From: Bacteroidales bacterium
Lineage (GTDB): Bacteria > Bacteroidota > Bacteroidia > Bacteroidales > UBA932
Assembly: GCA_017442315.1 (NCBI GenBank)
Contig: JAFRZX010000030.1
Coordinates: 62,001-126,000, forward strand
Direction of reading: 5' to 3'
Length of the DNA: 64,000 nucleotides
Each line of letters starts with the position of its first letter. The stretch's first letter is position 1. Shown one piece after another: positions 19,401 through 27,062 of this stretch. Position numbers and translations under genes: made by a program. The notes under the pieces are model-generated. The model was not told the origin of the DNA. It saw only the letters and a program-made list of their open reading frames with translations, and made no database searches.

Positions 19401-21160
19401 ATTCTGTTGAGGCTGAACCTGCCGTTTCCAAAGGAATGACCAATGCAGAGCTCGAAGCATTGGCTAACGTTATAAAGGCAGATATGCCTGATCTGGAAGT
19501 GAAGTACTTTACAAGGGACCAGAAGAACAGTCCTCGCTCGGAGTGCGAGAAAGTCATGGGAGCATATATCGGAGATGTCTACCTTGATCCGAACCGTGAC
19601 GGATACATCAACAATACAGAGATTGATGATGATCTGAATCTACGCGGACTCATAACTGATGGTTCGGGAAATCCTGTTGCAGGAGTCGCTGTTTCGGATG
19701 GTTATGATGTTGTGACAACAGACGTCAACGGAGTGTATCAGTTTGCTGCACATCCGGATGCCAGGTTGCTCAGCATATCTGTGCCGGCTGAGTATGAGAT
19801 CCCATACAAGGACAACAGACCGGCGTTCTGGGTATCCATCGATCCTACGGACTATGAGATAAGAACAGATTTCACCTTGAAGAGACGTACTTCACCAGCA
19901 GATGATTTCACAATCTTTTCACTCGCTGACACCCATGTCAAGACTGCCGAGCATTATTCCCGCTTTTCCGGTGAAACGATGGCGGATCTGGCCTCTACAG
20001 TGAATGCCGGCAACTACAGCAGCAATTCATTTGCAGTTATTCTGGGAGACATCATGTTTGACAACTATGAACAGGTGGAGAATGTAAAGGCCTCACTTGT
20101 GGATTCTCCAGTTCCAGTCTTCCCATGTTTCGGTAATCACGATTGTTCGTCCTCTGTCGGAACCACAGAACTGGATCTGATAAGCAAGTATCAGCAACAT
20201 TTCGGACCAGTGGACTATTCCTTCAATATAGGAAAGGCTCATGTAGTGTTTATGAAGAATATGATTTATGAGGGGAAAGAACCTTACGGTACTGAGGGTC
20301 ATGGTTATGCCCAAGGTATTCTTGACCATCAGCTTGAATGGTTGAGAAAGGATCTGGATGCGGTGCAGGACAAAGGAAACAAGCTTATCATAATGTGTGT
20401 CCATATACCTCTGCGTGGAACAGGAAATTCTTCAAAGAACTATAAGGCTGTAGTCAATGAAATGCTGAAGTTCAAGGAGGCTCATGTGCTTTCCGGTCAT
20501 CATCATGGAGTGTATAATCATATTCCTTCAGGAACTCTGACTGCAGGAGGCAAGAACTTTTATGACCATAATCAGGTGGCTGCAGCAGGAGCATGGTGGG
20601 GTAGTCATCTCAATCCGGACGGATCGCCGAATGGATATATGATCTATGATATCTCAGGAAATGCGGTTGAGGGCTATGCGTTCAAGGGTACCAATCAGGA
20701 TGCCGGGTATCAGATGCGTGTGTATAACGGCGGCAACAGTTACAGTGCACCTTTCCCTTGGTGGAATTATCATAACTGGACACAGACCTTCAAATGGTCC
20801 GACCTTGGCACAACCCTTTCTGGTAAATTTGTGGTCCATGTATTCAATGCAGATACCCGTGACTGGCAGGTCAATTTTGTACAGAACGGAGTTTCCACCC
20901 CTATGACAAGGACAACAGAAGACTGGTATGATGTCGCATCTTATGCGTTTGCCGCATACTATACCGATTGGTCTTCCGGAGGATCGGAACGATATAGTTC
21001 AAAGACTGCCAATACCAATTATTGGTACATAGATGCTCCTTCAGGTAATCCGGCATCTGAAAGGAACTGGTATGTTGAAGCTGTGCATACTGTGAACGGC
21101 AAGACCGTAAGGTATACATCAAGTACATTGCATTCCGGTTATACGGGTTTCGAGTATTAA
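16412..21160 (+). CDS. Giant surface lipoprotein: fimbrillin-like, Pmp-like beta-helix, calcineurin-type phosphoesterase
   Basis: Predicted surface-exposed phosphoesterase of 1582 aa. The start at 16412 gives a lipoprotein signal ending AAVSC, then GKEELE, an acidic stretch like Bacteroidetes surface-export signals. Residues about 55-270 resemble fimbrillin/Mfa-like domains. About 275-940 form a right-handed beta-helix with repeated GGA(I/V) and FxxN motifs, as in chlamydial Pmp proteins. A canonical EF-hand loop follows at 1059-1070 (D-P-N-R-D-G-Y-I-N-N-T-E). From about 1078 there is a MetallophosN-like domain and a calcineurin-type catalytic domain with ADTH, GDIMFD, GNHD (about 1241), CVHIP and GHHHG (about 1363), then a C-terminal MetallophosC-like domain. 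All metal ligands look present. Its two halves are homologous to separate genes at 49627-52362 and 36068-37747. The substrate is unknown; phosphomonoester or phosphodiester hydrolysis at the cell surface is inferred. Confidence 0.9.
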   Translation: MKIIHYFVFLATLFAAVSCGKEELEPPVADGVIPEKMEYNTYLTARINTETKASVSEDYKKLSWTVNDTISVYTSKGRFVDFIYDAEESPEEVRFKANLDNGETIGRYAVYPAGNHRVSSEGDVFVNLPQKYEWVEGEVEVPMLAEISDPSETVTFSHVGGVFAFDVAGVPAGATSFEFKASRLVTGDFSVADGKIATLENEVASTVTFTFDALELVEDMKFFVPVPTGSYPGFTITIYGGESSLATKTAKSTNVIERTALKKFSFAASDIIYVTVDGSGQKTGESWENAATLNGALASAGNGSVIRMAGGTYVPDTIISGAEEGASDNFKTFLVNKHVTIQGSYKAGTSQTDTLTTPTIISGKISETVNAWHAMTVAAPGDGKTVLRGLTFTGGKPKKATAAADCTTVTTADGVTVQNYRGGGLYVGSSVDLRSCTFTGNTADNLTYTSGTVGVGMYIAAGSVANVSRSMFTSNTGGACGGAIYVHGNLNMTDCVFSQNKAAHSGAVHNAGKVYVDRCLFLENEATSGFAGAMRQQGSTFTVANSTFKGNKAKTHGGAIHNNRNTITLDGCIFNENAATKDGGAIANWGGGTATVNTCSFVANTAEYGGAVTNMVNSATDKKSYLILNKCSFIGNAASDGQDAVNGGAVINNGCITVISGCSFEGFSAESGGAVANLLSMTLVPELTIDKGCVFTKNEASLGGAVANIAGNAEISGTDFLENNALQHGGAVYNAYGGGTSVMSIRSSEFISNTSVKNGGAIMNWYAEDDPSALAPELTISNCEFITNKVTEKTDYENQGGAIANQCSILTVTGTTFHKNYALHSGAIYSYNCLKNTSTLLSDKVAYTYVYNSCFDSNTVGGTAQGSHFRSHGKSKNVIVNSTFTGGNSTTGGLRLRTGATCYLVSCTFTDNGSGPYNQSSVMKVYNTVSYGNSGNKLNYYANLTDSDDLLYSSLIGTMSISGGRVSTGTTLYDAEGNASDMTISGNLFGAYRDGVYSVEAEPAVSKGMTNAELEALANVIKADMPDLEVKYFTRDQKNSPRSECEKVMGAYIGDVYLDPNRDGYINNTEIDDDLNLRGLITDGSGNPVAGVAVSDGYDVVTTDVNGVYQFAAHPDARLLSISVPAEYEIPYKDNRPAFWVSIDPTDYEIRTDFTLKRRTSPADDFTIFSLADTHVKTAEHYSRFSGETMADLASTVNAGNYSSNSFAVILGDIMFDNYEQVENVKASLVDSPVPVFPCFGNHDCSSSVGTTELDLISKYQQHFGPVDYSFNIGKAHVVFMKNMIYEGKEPYGTEGHGYAQGILDHQLEWLRKDLDAVQDKGNKLIIMCVHIPLRGTGNSSKNYKAVVNEMLKFKEAHVLSGHHHGVYNHIPSGTLTAGGKNFYDHNQVAAAGAWWGSHLNPDGSPNGYMIYDISGNAVEGYAFKGTNQDAGYQMRVYNGGNSYSAPFPWWNYHNWTQTFKWSDLGTTLSGKFVVHVFNADTRDWQVNFVQNGVSTPMTRTTEDWYDVASYAFAAYYTDWSSGGSERYSSKTANTNYWYIDAPSGNPASERNWYVEAVHTVNGKTVRYTSSTLHSGYTGFEY

Positions 21161-21166
21161 CCACTT

Positions 21167-21310
21167 ATGAAAATGACATTTATGATGATAAAGGATTATA
21201 TATCACCGGCAATTGAAGTCGTGGCACTTGACTTTGAAGGAACTGTTCTCAGTGGCAGTGTACCCTCTCCTGCAATGGAGGATTTTACTGTCAGTGATGG
21301 GGAGTGGTAG
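21167..21310 (+). CDS. Small 47-aa peptide, unrecognised
   Basis: An ORF of 47 codons starting 6 nt after the stop of the giant phosphoesterase: MKMTFMMIKDYISPAIEVVA, then LDFEGTVLSGSVPSPAMEDF and TVSDGEW. The pattern (short basic start, Y-x-x-P-x-I-E-V, then L-x-x-E-G and an acidic tail) resembles small peptides that I recall as common in Bacteroidetes genomes. Their function is unknown to me. It has no lipobox or membrane helix. The close spacing suggests co-transcription with the upstream gene. A clear stop (TAG) is followed by a hairpin at 21408. Coding status is supported by pattern and position only. Confidence 0.6.
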   Translation: MKMTFMMIKDYISPAIEVVALDFEGTVLSGSVPSPAMEDFTVSDGEW

Positions 21311-21407
21311 TCTCAGGATTCTTTAAAACCTCTACAATTACTCTCTCATACAAAAAAATAACCTGCGCTTTTCTATGAGCGTATGTGATTTATTTGTAAT
21401 GTGTTAT

Positions 21408-21442
21408 GGCAGCCGAAAAGGAATATCACCTTTTCGGCTGCC
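21408..21442. terminator. Strong hairpin, likely terminator between operons
   Basis: A perfect 13-bp inverted repeat (GGCAGCCGAAAAG / CTTTTCGGCTGCC) around a 9-nt loop lies between the small peptide gene and the DUF47 promoter. No T-run follows on the plus strand, so factor-independent termination is not certain. The rest of 21311-21508 shows nothing else besides the promoter at 21478. Confidence 0.6.
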
Positions 21443-21477
21443 TATGTGTCCGTACCTCTACAAGTCAAAAAAAATAT

Positions 21478-21485
21478 TATATTTG
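21478..21485 (+). promoter_or_regulatory. Promoter -7 element of the DUF47 operon
   Basis: TATATTTG matches TAnnTTTG exactly and lies 23 nt before the DUF47 start at 21509, downstream of a hairpin. The -33 element is unclear. Confidence 0.55.
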
Positions 21486-21508
21486 TTTCTGTAACAAAAT
21501 GGAAAATC

Positions 21509-22156
21509 ATGTTCGGACTGAAAAAGGCAAACAAGCTGATTGAAGATATTGACCGTTATTTCGATCTGATGTCTCAGGCAGTTCTTGCTTTCAAGGATGG
21601 TGTCAGAAATTATCTTTACAAAGATACCAGTGCATTCAACGGTGATCTTGTCCGCATGTCGGCTCTTGACAGCGAGGCAAGTGTACTGAGAAGAGAAATT
21701 GAGAACGCATTATATGCTTCGACAGCTCTTGTGCGTTCCAGAGGAGATGTCATGCGTCTTCTTGAAAAGACAAGAAATATAACGGATATACTTAACGAAA
21801 GCCTTTTCCAGTTTGAGATTGAGACCCCATACATTCCATCGGAACTGAACACAGAATTCATGAAGCTGACAGAATTCTCGACATTGGCTGTCGAATCTGT
21901 CATACCGGCTGCCAAGGCTTATTTTGATGCACCGGAAACGGTTCAGGATAAGGTGAGCCGAGCTTATTTTTATGAAAGAGAGGCTGTCAAGTATTCTCAG
22001 TCCATCAAGCGTACGGTCTTCCACAATATGTCGGAACTTAAGCTCAGCGAGAAATTCCACCTGCGCTATTTTGCGCTTCATATTGAGAATCTGGCCAAGG
22101 GAGCAGAGAATGTCGCGGACCAGCTGGCGGTAATGGCTATAAGGAGAATAATGTAG
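21509..22156 (+). CDS. DUF47-family (PhoU-like) phosphate transport regulator
   Basis: Cytosolic all-helical protein of 215 aa from the ATG at 21509 (MFGLKKANKLIEDIDRYFDL). An upstream in-frame ATG at 21401 lies before the promoter and hairpin and is not used. The helix-rich PhoU-like pattern is visible throughout: ALDSEASVLRREIENALYAS, LLEKTRNITDILNESLFQFEIE and a C-terminal HIENLAKGAENVADQLAV. DUF47 proteins usually accompany PiT-type phosphate transporters and modulate them. Here the next gene, 5 nt downstream, encodes a membrane protein with an HTH instead, and an OprP-like porin follows. Confidence 0.85.
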   Translation: MFGLKKANKLIEDIDRYFDLMSQAVLAFKDGVRNYLYKDTSAFNGDLVRMSALDSEASVLRREIENALYASTALVRSRGDVMRLLEKTRNITDILNESLFQFEIETPYIPSELNTEFMKLTEFSTLAVESVIPAAKAYFDAPETVQDKVSRAYFYEREAVKYSQSIKRTVFHNMSELKLSEKFHLRYFALHIENLAKGAENVADQLAVMAIRRIM

Positions 22157-22161
22157 ACTAT

Positions 22162-23799
22162 ATGGATCTGCTGGCCCTCATATCATTCCTTTCTGTTGCT
22201 TCTCTCTGGTTCTTTTCTACAGAGTATGGCAATCTTTCGGGAGTATTCGGGCCGACCTGTGTCGTGAATCGGACTCGGTTCAATCTTATTGTCGCTGCTG
22301 TCTTCCTGGCAGCATTGTGTGGAGAATATCTTCTTTTTAATGGTGAGGCAGGGTCGACGGCTGATGGTCAGTTGCGGATTGCCTTTGTGCCGTTGATACT
22401 GATGCTGCTTTCGTCTCTGCTGATTCTTGGCATCCTGAAGCTGTTCAGGGTCAGAGGTTCTTTCTGTTATGCATTCACCGGATCTTTGTATGCATTCCTG
22501 ATTGCAGCATCACCTGTAGGATGCGAGTGGAGATATGTAATTTCATTTGTTGCGGCGCCTTTCATTGTCTTTCTGTTTGCCCTGTGTATAAGAGCATTCC
22601 TGAAAGCGCTTGTCTCCGGCAGGAATATCCATATGGTCAAGCTGTCCTGGGCTATGCGTCATGTGGTCATTGTCGGCATTGTCCTTACTGCAGCGGCCCT
22701 CGGACTGAACTGGGGAGGTTTTCTGTTGGATGCCGGCAATATGCTTATTGCAGCAGACAATGTGAATGTTCTTCTGATTGTCGTAGCCTTGTCAGGCACT
22801 TCCATGATTTTCCATATGTGCAGGTGTTCCGGTAAGGATGATGAGCCTACCGGCATGTTCGCCGACTTTTCCATCTATGCTGTGGTGTCCGTCGGTCTGT
22901 CCGTAGCCTTGACATTGATATTCTTTTCTTTTGAGGAAGTTACTTCCATCGTAGGACTGTATCCTGTACCTCTGTCCGTTTCCGCTATGGTGATGGCAGC
23001 CGTTGCAGGTGTGGAGACTGTGCAGAGGACGCGAATCGTGGATGATGAGGATTATGTCAAGGAAGCTGTGGCGATGACAGGTACACCTGTGGGCGCTTTT
23101 CTGTTGACATCGGCATCTCTTTATATAGCATCTCTTGACGGAGGTGACAATGTGGCGGACTTTACAATTATGGCATTTGCCGTTGCCGGAGTGCTGTGTG
23201 TCTTCTTCATGGGATATGTCAGAAGACAGCATATATATAAGGAAGGGGTTGACCGTCTGCTGTATGTCCAGCAGCAGCAGATATATGAACATAGCAGGGC
23301 CTTGAATGATATGGAGATGAAGGTCATACTTTCGGAGAACCGGGCTTTGCATGATGCTGTGGAGCTGAAGAAGCAGGAGGTTACCAATGTGGCTCTCAGC
23401 ATCAAGGAGCAGAAGGAATACCTAGAGTCACTCAATGAGATTGTGAGAAAGATGGTCAAGACCGAGGATGCCGTGGAAAGAGCAGAACTGCTGGAAAAAC
23501 TGGACATGTCGTTGAAGCAGAGATTGTCTTATGACAGTGAGGTTGACTCGCAGTATTTCTATGCTCAGGCAGAATCTCTTCATGAGGATTTCCATGCAAA
23601 GCTTTCGGAAAGATTTCCGGACCTTACTCCTCAGGAGACAAGGCTGGCCACCATGCTCAGACTCGGATTTTCTTCTAAATATATTTCGACGCTGATGAAT
23701 GTAACACCTAAGAGCATAGAGATAAGCAGATATCGCCTCCGGCAGAAACTCCGTATGTCCAAAGGGGATAATCTTGTGAATTTCCTTAAATCAATATAA
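22162..23799 (+). CDS. Polytopic membrane protein with C-terminal LuxR-type HTH (PiT-slot sensor)
   Basis: 545 aa. Roughly residues 1-355 hold about ten hydrophobic segments. The first part (EYGNLSGVFGPTCVVNRTRF then VAAVFLAALCGE) is reminiscent of a PiT transporter helix-loop-helix, but the usual ND...N signature is not present. Residues about 365-455 form a coiled coil (DMEMKVILSENRALHDAVEL). Residues about 487-545 are a LuxR/GerE-type helix-turn-helix (TPQETRLATMLRLGFSSKYI, then MNVTPKSIEISRYRLRQKL), a form common in Bacteroidetes sensor regulators. It follows DUF47 by 5 nt and precedes an OprP/O-like porin, so a membrane-bound phosphate-responsive transcription factor is a plausible reading. 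The HTH is solid; a PiT origin is inference from position and weak similarity. Confidence 0.75.
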   Translation: MDLLALISFLSVASLWFFSTEYGNLSGVFGPTCVVNRTRFNLIVAAVFLAALCGEYLLFNGEAGSTADGQLRIAFVPLILMLLSSLLILGILKLFRVRGSFCYAFTGSLYAFLIAASPVGCEWRYVISFVAAPFIVFLFALCIRAFLKALVSGRNIHMVKLSWAMRHVVIVGIVLTAAALGLNWGGFLLDAGNMLIAADNVNVLLIVVALSGTSMIFHMCRCSGKDDEPTGMFADFSIYAVVSVGLSVALTLIFFSFEEVTSIVGLYPVPLSVSAMVMAAVAGVETVQRTRIVDDEDYVKEAVAMTGTPVGAFLLTSASLYIASLDGGDNVADFTIMAFAVAGVLCVFFMGYVRRQHIYKEGVDRLLYVQQQQIYEHSRALNDMEMKVILSENRALHDAVELKKQEVTNVALSIKEQKEYLESLNEIVRKMVKTEDAVERAELLEKLDMSLKQRLSYDSEVDSQYFYAQAESLHEDFHAKLSERFPDLTPQETRLATMLRLGFSSKYISTLMNVTPKSIEISRYRLRQKLRMSKGDNLVNFLKSI

Positions 23800-23830
23800 A
23801 CTAACCATTAATCATTAAACCTTACAGAAA

Positions 23831-25276
23831 ATGAAAAAGGTATTATTAGTTTCGCTTTTGGCGCTCGTGTCGTCAATCGCTGCAGTCGCCCAGCAGGAAG
23901 AAGCTGTGCAGACTGATGTGAACCAGTATGGCCAGACGGTGGAATCTGTACCGGTACAGGCTCAGGTCCAGGATGGAATCCTTGTGTTCCAGAACAAGAA
24001 GGAGAACTACAAGATGTGGTTCGATGTCCGCGTACAGGCTGATGCGGCAGTATTCTTCGGTGCACCGGATTTCTGTGCAAAACAGCTTGACGGAAAGGAT
24101 AACAGCAGTCATATCGGTAACGGTATGAATATCCGTCGTGCCCGTTTCGCTGTGAAGGCTCAGCTTGACAAAAACTGGTATGGTGAACTTGACACTGACT
24201 GGACCAGCGGTACACCTGAGATCAAGGATGCTTATGTGGCATTTACAGGCGTAAAGGGTCTGGAAATCAAAGTCGGTAACTTCAAGGAGAACTTCTCTAT
24301 CCAGAGAAACACCACTTCACGCTATCTTATGTTCATGGAGCGTGCGATGGCAACTTATCTTGCTCCGTCACGTCATCTTGGTGTGAATGCAAGATATTCA
24401 TACAACTGGCTATGGGCATCTGCCGGTGTATTCGGACCGGAACTTGAAGGTGAGGAAGCTCATACCGCTTTCCAGGACGGTAATAAGGACTATGGTTACA
24501 ATGAGGGACTTTCCTACACCGGAAAGCTCGTCTTCCGTCCTCTTTACAAGCAGGAAAATGCTTCTCTCCATATAGGTGGAGCCTTTTCTTACCGTGAACC
24601 TAAACTTTCCAGCACAGACGGTTATTTCGTAGGCCGCTACAGCAGCCGCAACTCTACCAGCATCAACCGCAAGAAGTATCTTGATACAGATGATGTAAAG
24701 GGTCTTGACCATGAGATCGCATGGACTGCTGAAATAGCAGGACATTGGAAGCAGCTCCGTTGGGAGGCAGCATACATAGCTCGTGGAATGTATCTCGATC
24801 CTACAAAGAACACAGCATCCTATGCATCACAGACTCAGTGGGCTGAAGGTTGGTATGTTCAGGCTAGCTGGCTGCTCTTCGGAGGTACTCAGAACTATGA
24901 CGCTTCCGGTGCGAAATATACACGTACCACTTCAGAGCACAAATGGGGTAACCTTGAGATCGCTTTCCGTTATGAGTATGCTGATTTCAACACCGGCAAG
25001 CTCTTCTCAAAGAATCTAAATGATGTAGGTATCTTCGGTGGTAGCGGTGAAGCTTATACCGTGGGTCTCAACTACTATCCTAACAAGAATGTGAAGATCG
25101 TACTCAACTGGCAGTATAACAACAATGACCGTTATGCAAATGCAAAGGGTAACTCTTATGTAGGTTATGACCTTAACGGAAAACCTACCAAGAACCCTAA
25201 GAAGGTTGTTGCTGTGAACGGTAAGGCTGGTGTGGACTACCAGATGCTTGCACTCCGTTTCCAGGTTGCATTCTAA
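23831..25276 (+). CDS. Phosphate-selective porin, OprP/OprO family
   Basis: Outer-membrane beta-barrel of 481 aa with a cleavable signal peptide (MKKVLLVSLLALVSSIAAVAQ) and a C-terminal aromatic strand ending LRFQVAF. The IRRARFAVKAQLDKNWYGEL segment, the GNFKENFSIQR segment and ERAMATYLAPSRHLGVNARY are typical of porin O/P family proteins. Codon use is rich in C-ending codons, suggesting high expression. It sits between a putative phosphate sensor and a lamin-tail lipoprotein. The substrate may be phosphate, pyrophosphate or polyphosphate; the selectivity-determining lysines cannot be assigned from sequence alone. Confidence 0.85.
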   Translation: MKKVLLVSLLALVSSIAAVAQQEEAVQTDVNQYGQTVESVPVQAQVQDGILVFQNKKENYKMWFDVRVQADAAVFFGAPDFCAKQLDGKDNSSHIGNGMNIRRARFAVKAQLDKNWYGELDTDWTSGTPEIKDAYVAFTGVKGLEIKVGNFKENFSIQRNTTSRYLMFMERAMATYLAPSRHLGVNARYSYNWLWASAGVFGPELEGEEAHTAFQDGNKDYGYNEGLSYTGKLVFRPLYKQENASLHIGGAFSYREPKLSSTDGYFVGRYSSRNSTSINRKKYLDTDDVKGLDHEIAWTAEIAGHWKQLRWEAAYIARGMYLDPTKNTASYASQTQWAEGWYVQASWLLFGGTQNYDASGAKYTRTTSEHKWGNLEIAFRYEYADFNTGKLFSKNLNDVGIFGGSGEAYTVGLNYYPNKNVKIVLNWQYNNNDRYANAKGNSYVGYDLNGKPTKNPKKVVAVNGKAGVDYQMLALRFQVAF

Positions 25277-25353
25277 TCTCGTATCATACATGGAATTCAG
25301 ATGTTGATCTCTGAGTGAGACTAATGGTCTAATACAAATTAACTAGAAACAAA

Positions 25354-26406
25354 ATGAAAAAGATATTTTTAGCATTGGCAGCACTTGCGACTATGGCTGC
25401 CGTATCATGCGTAAAGGATGAGCAGTATCCTGGTGCAACAGAACCGGAACCGGAACCAGAAATTGTCTATGACTATTCGGGACTGGTGCTTAACGAACTT
25501 TGCGGACTAGGTGAGGACAATGAAAAATTCATAGAACTTTTCAACAATGGTTCGGAGGATGTGGATCTCGCAGGTGTGACGATCAACAAGGATGAGGAAC
25601 TTGCATGGACTGGTAAGAAAGGACAGGTTATAAAGGCCGGAGAGGTTTTTGCCATTGTTGGTGCAAAAGGTACTACAGAGGATGGCTTCAGTACAGGATT
25701 CTCGGCAAAGAAGACTGTTATCGTTGAACTTTTCGATCCTGCAGGCAAGAAGCTCGACACCTTCCAGCGTGGAGAGAAAGGTGAAGGATGGGGCGGTGGT
25801 CTTGACCTTGTAGAAGGATCATGGAGCCGTATTCCTGACGGAACAGGTAAATTCCTCGTGGCAGAGGCAACTCCAGGTGCACTGAACAGCACTACTGGTA
25901 CAGAAGACCCTACCCTGGTCGGCAATGGAGAAATCGTTTTGCCTGAAGCGCCGCTCACTGTAGTTCTGAATGAACTTTATGGTGACGGTGAAGACGAGGA
26001 AAAGTTCTTTGAACTCTACAACCCTTCAGATAAGGAGGTGAGCCTTGCAGGTTACACCATTAATAAGGATGAGGAACTTTGCTGGACAGGTGCAGACGAC
26101 CTTAAGATTGCTGCAAAGGGATTCTATCTGATTCTTGGAGCAAAAGGTACTACTGAGGGCGGATTCAGCTCAGGATTCTCAGCAAAGAAGACTGTAATTG
26201 TTGAACTGTTTGATGCAAATGGAAACAAACTCGATACCTTCCAGCGTGGCGATAAAGGTGACGGTTGGGGTGCTGGTCTCGATCTTTGGGCCGGTTCTTG
26301 GAGCCGCATTCCTGACGGAACAGGTGATTTCATGATGACAGAGTCGGTTACCGGAGGCGCAGCCAATAATGGCGAAGGTGCTGTAGTTGATCCTAACGTA
26401 AAATAA
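25354..26406 (+). CDS. Surface lipoprotein with two tandem lamin-tail (LTD) domains
   Basis: 350 aa. A lipoprotein signal ends AAVSC and is followed by VKDEQ, an acidic surface-export-like start. Two LTD (intermediate-filament tail-like, immunoglobulin fold) copies cover about residues 45-170 and 205-335. Each carries VLNEL, EKFFELY or EKFIELF, AGxTINKDEEL, FSAKKTVIVELFD and KLDTFQRG, so the gene arose by internal duplication. LTD lipoproteins in Bacteroidetes often occur beside CotH or VTC/CYTH-type genes; here two CYTH-type genes follow. Likely an extracellular binding or scaffold protein; ligand unknown. Confidence 0.85.
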   Translation: MKKIFLALAALATMAAVSCVKDEQYPGATEPEPEPEIVYDYSGLVLNELCGLGEDNEKFIELFNNGSEDVDLAGVTINKDEELAWTGKKGQVIKAGEVFAIVGAKGTTEDGFSTGFSAKKTVIVELFDPAGKKLDTFQRGEKGEGWGGGLDLVEGSWSRIPDGTGKFLVAEATPGALNSTTGTEDPTLVGNGEIVLPEAPLTVVLNELYGDGEDEEKFFELYNPSDKEVSLAGYTINKDEELCWTGADDLKIAAKGFYLILGAKGTTEGGFSSGFSAKKTVIVELFDANGNKLDTFQRGDKGDGWGAGLDLWAGSWSRIPDGTGDFMMTESVTGGAANNGEGAVVDPNVK

Positions 26407-26419
26407 AAGGAGATATATC

Positions 26420-27058
26420 ATGGCAGAATTGAAAATCGGCGAGATTTCAAAGCCACGCTTTGAGTTCCGCTCTTTCGGGCAGTGTTTCTGCGAGGCACAT
26501 AAGAGAATGGCTCGTCTTTCCGTTCCTGTACCTGAAAAGGTATGGGAACGCGAAAGCGACGAGATCTACATCATCTCACGCAAGAACGACATCAACAACA
26601 CCAAGATCCGTAACGGAAAGATGGATATCAAGACTTATGTCCAGACAGTTGACGGACTTGAGCAGTGGAACCCTCTGATGAAGGGCGAGTTCCCTATCTC
26701 CCGCACTGTGCTTGAGAACGAGGTCTTCCCTGCATTCATGGTGGAGATGCCTGCTCTTGACAAGGATGAGTACACATATGACGAGTTCATCGCAATGGTG
26801 AAGGCTAATCCTGACCTGGCGGCTGTACGCGTCCACAAGCAGCGTTTCGGCTATATGGTGAACAACACTATCTGCGAGGTGGGCAATGTGCTCATCAATG
26901 GCGCAAAGGTCGTTACCATCAACTCTGAATCTACTGAAATCGAGGATATCAAGAAGACCATCGCTGACTGCTGTCTCGAAGGCGTTGAGAATATCAACTA
27001 TCTTCAGGCTATCAAGCGTGTGATCGGCATGTCTGACAAACCACTTGCAAACGAATAG
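26420..27058 (+). CDS. CYTH-superfamily-like protein, divergent
   Basis: 212 aa, cytosolic, no signal peptide. The N-terminal PRFEFRSFGQCF resembles the first strand of CYTH (triphosphate tunnel) proteins but lacks the ExExK signature. Further CYTH-like strands are DEIYIISRKND, TKIRNGKMDIKTYVQ and the GEFPISRTVLE region. A strong ribosome-binding sequence (AAAAGGAG, GGAG at 26409-26412) precedes the ATG by 7 nt, unusual for this phylum. The next gene, 4 nt downstream, is a canonical CYTH protein. Codons are strongly biased to C endings, as in highly expressed genes. It may bind or process nucleotide, thiamine or inorganic triphosphates; activity is unproven. Confidence 0.6.
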   Translation: MAELKIGEISKPRFEFRSFGQCFCEAHKRMARLSVPVPEKVWERESDEIYIISRKNDINNTKIRNGKMDIKTYVQTVDGLEQWNPLMKGEFPISRTVLENEVFPAFMVEMPALDKDEYTYDEFIAMVKANPDLAAVRVHKQRFGYMVNNTICEVGNVLINGAKVVTINSESTEIEDIKKTIADCCLEGVENINYLQAIKRVIGMSDKPLANE

Positions 27059-27062
27059 TATC

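Noticed and set aside
21401-21508. N-terminal extension of the DUF47 protein to the ATG at 21401
   Set aside because: The extension spans the hairpin and the TAnnTTTG promoter, and the protein family begins at MFGLKK.
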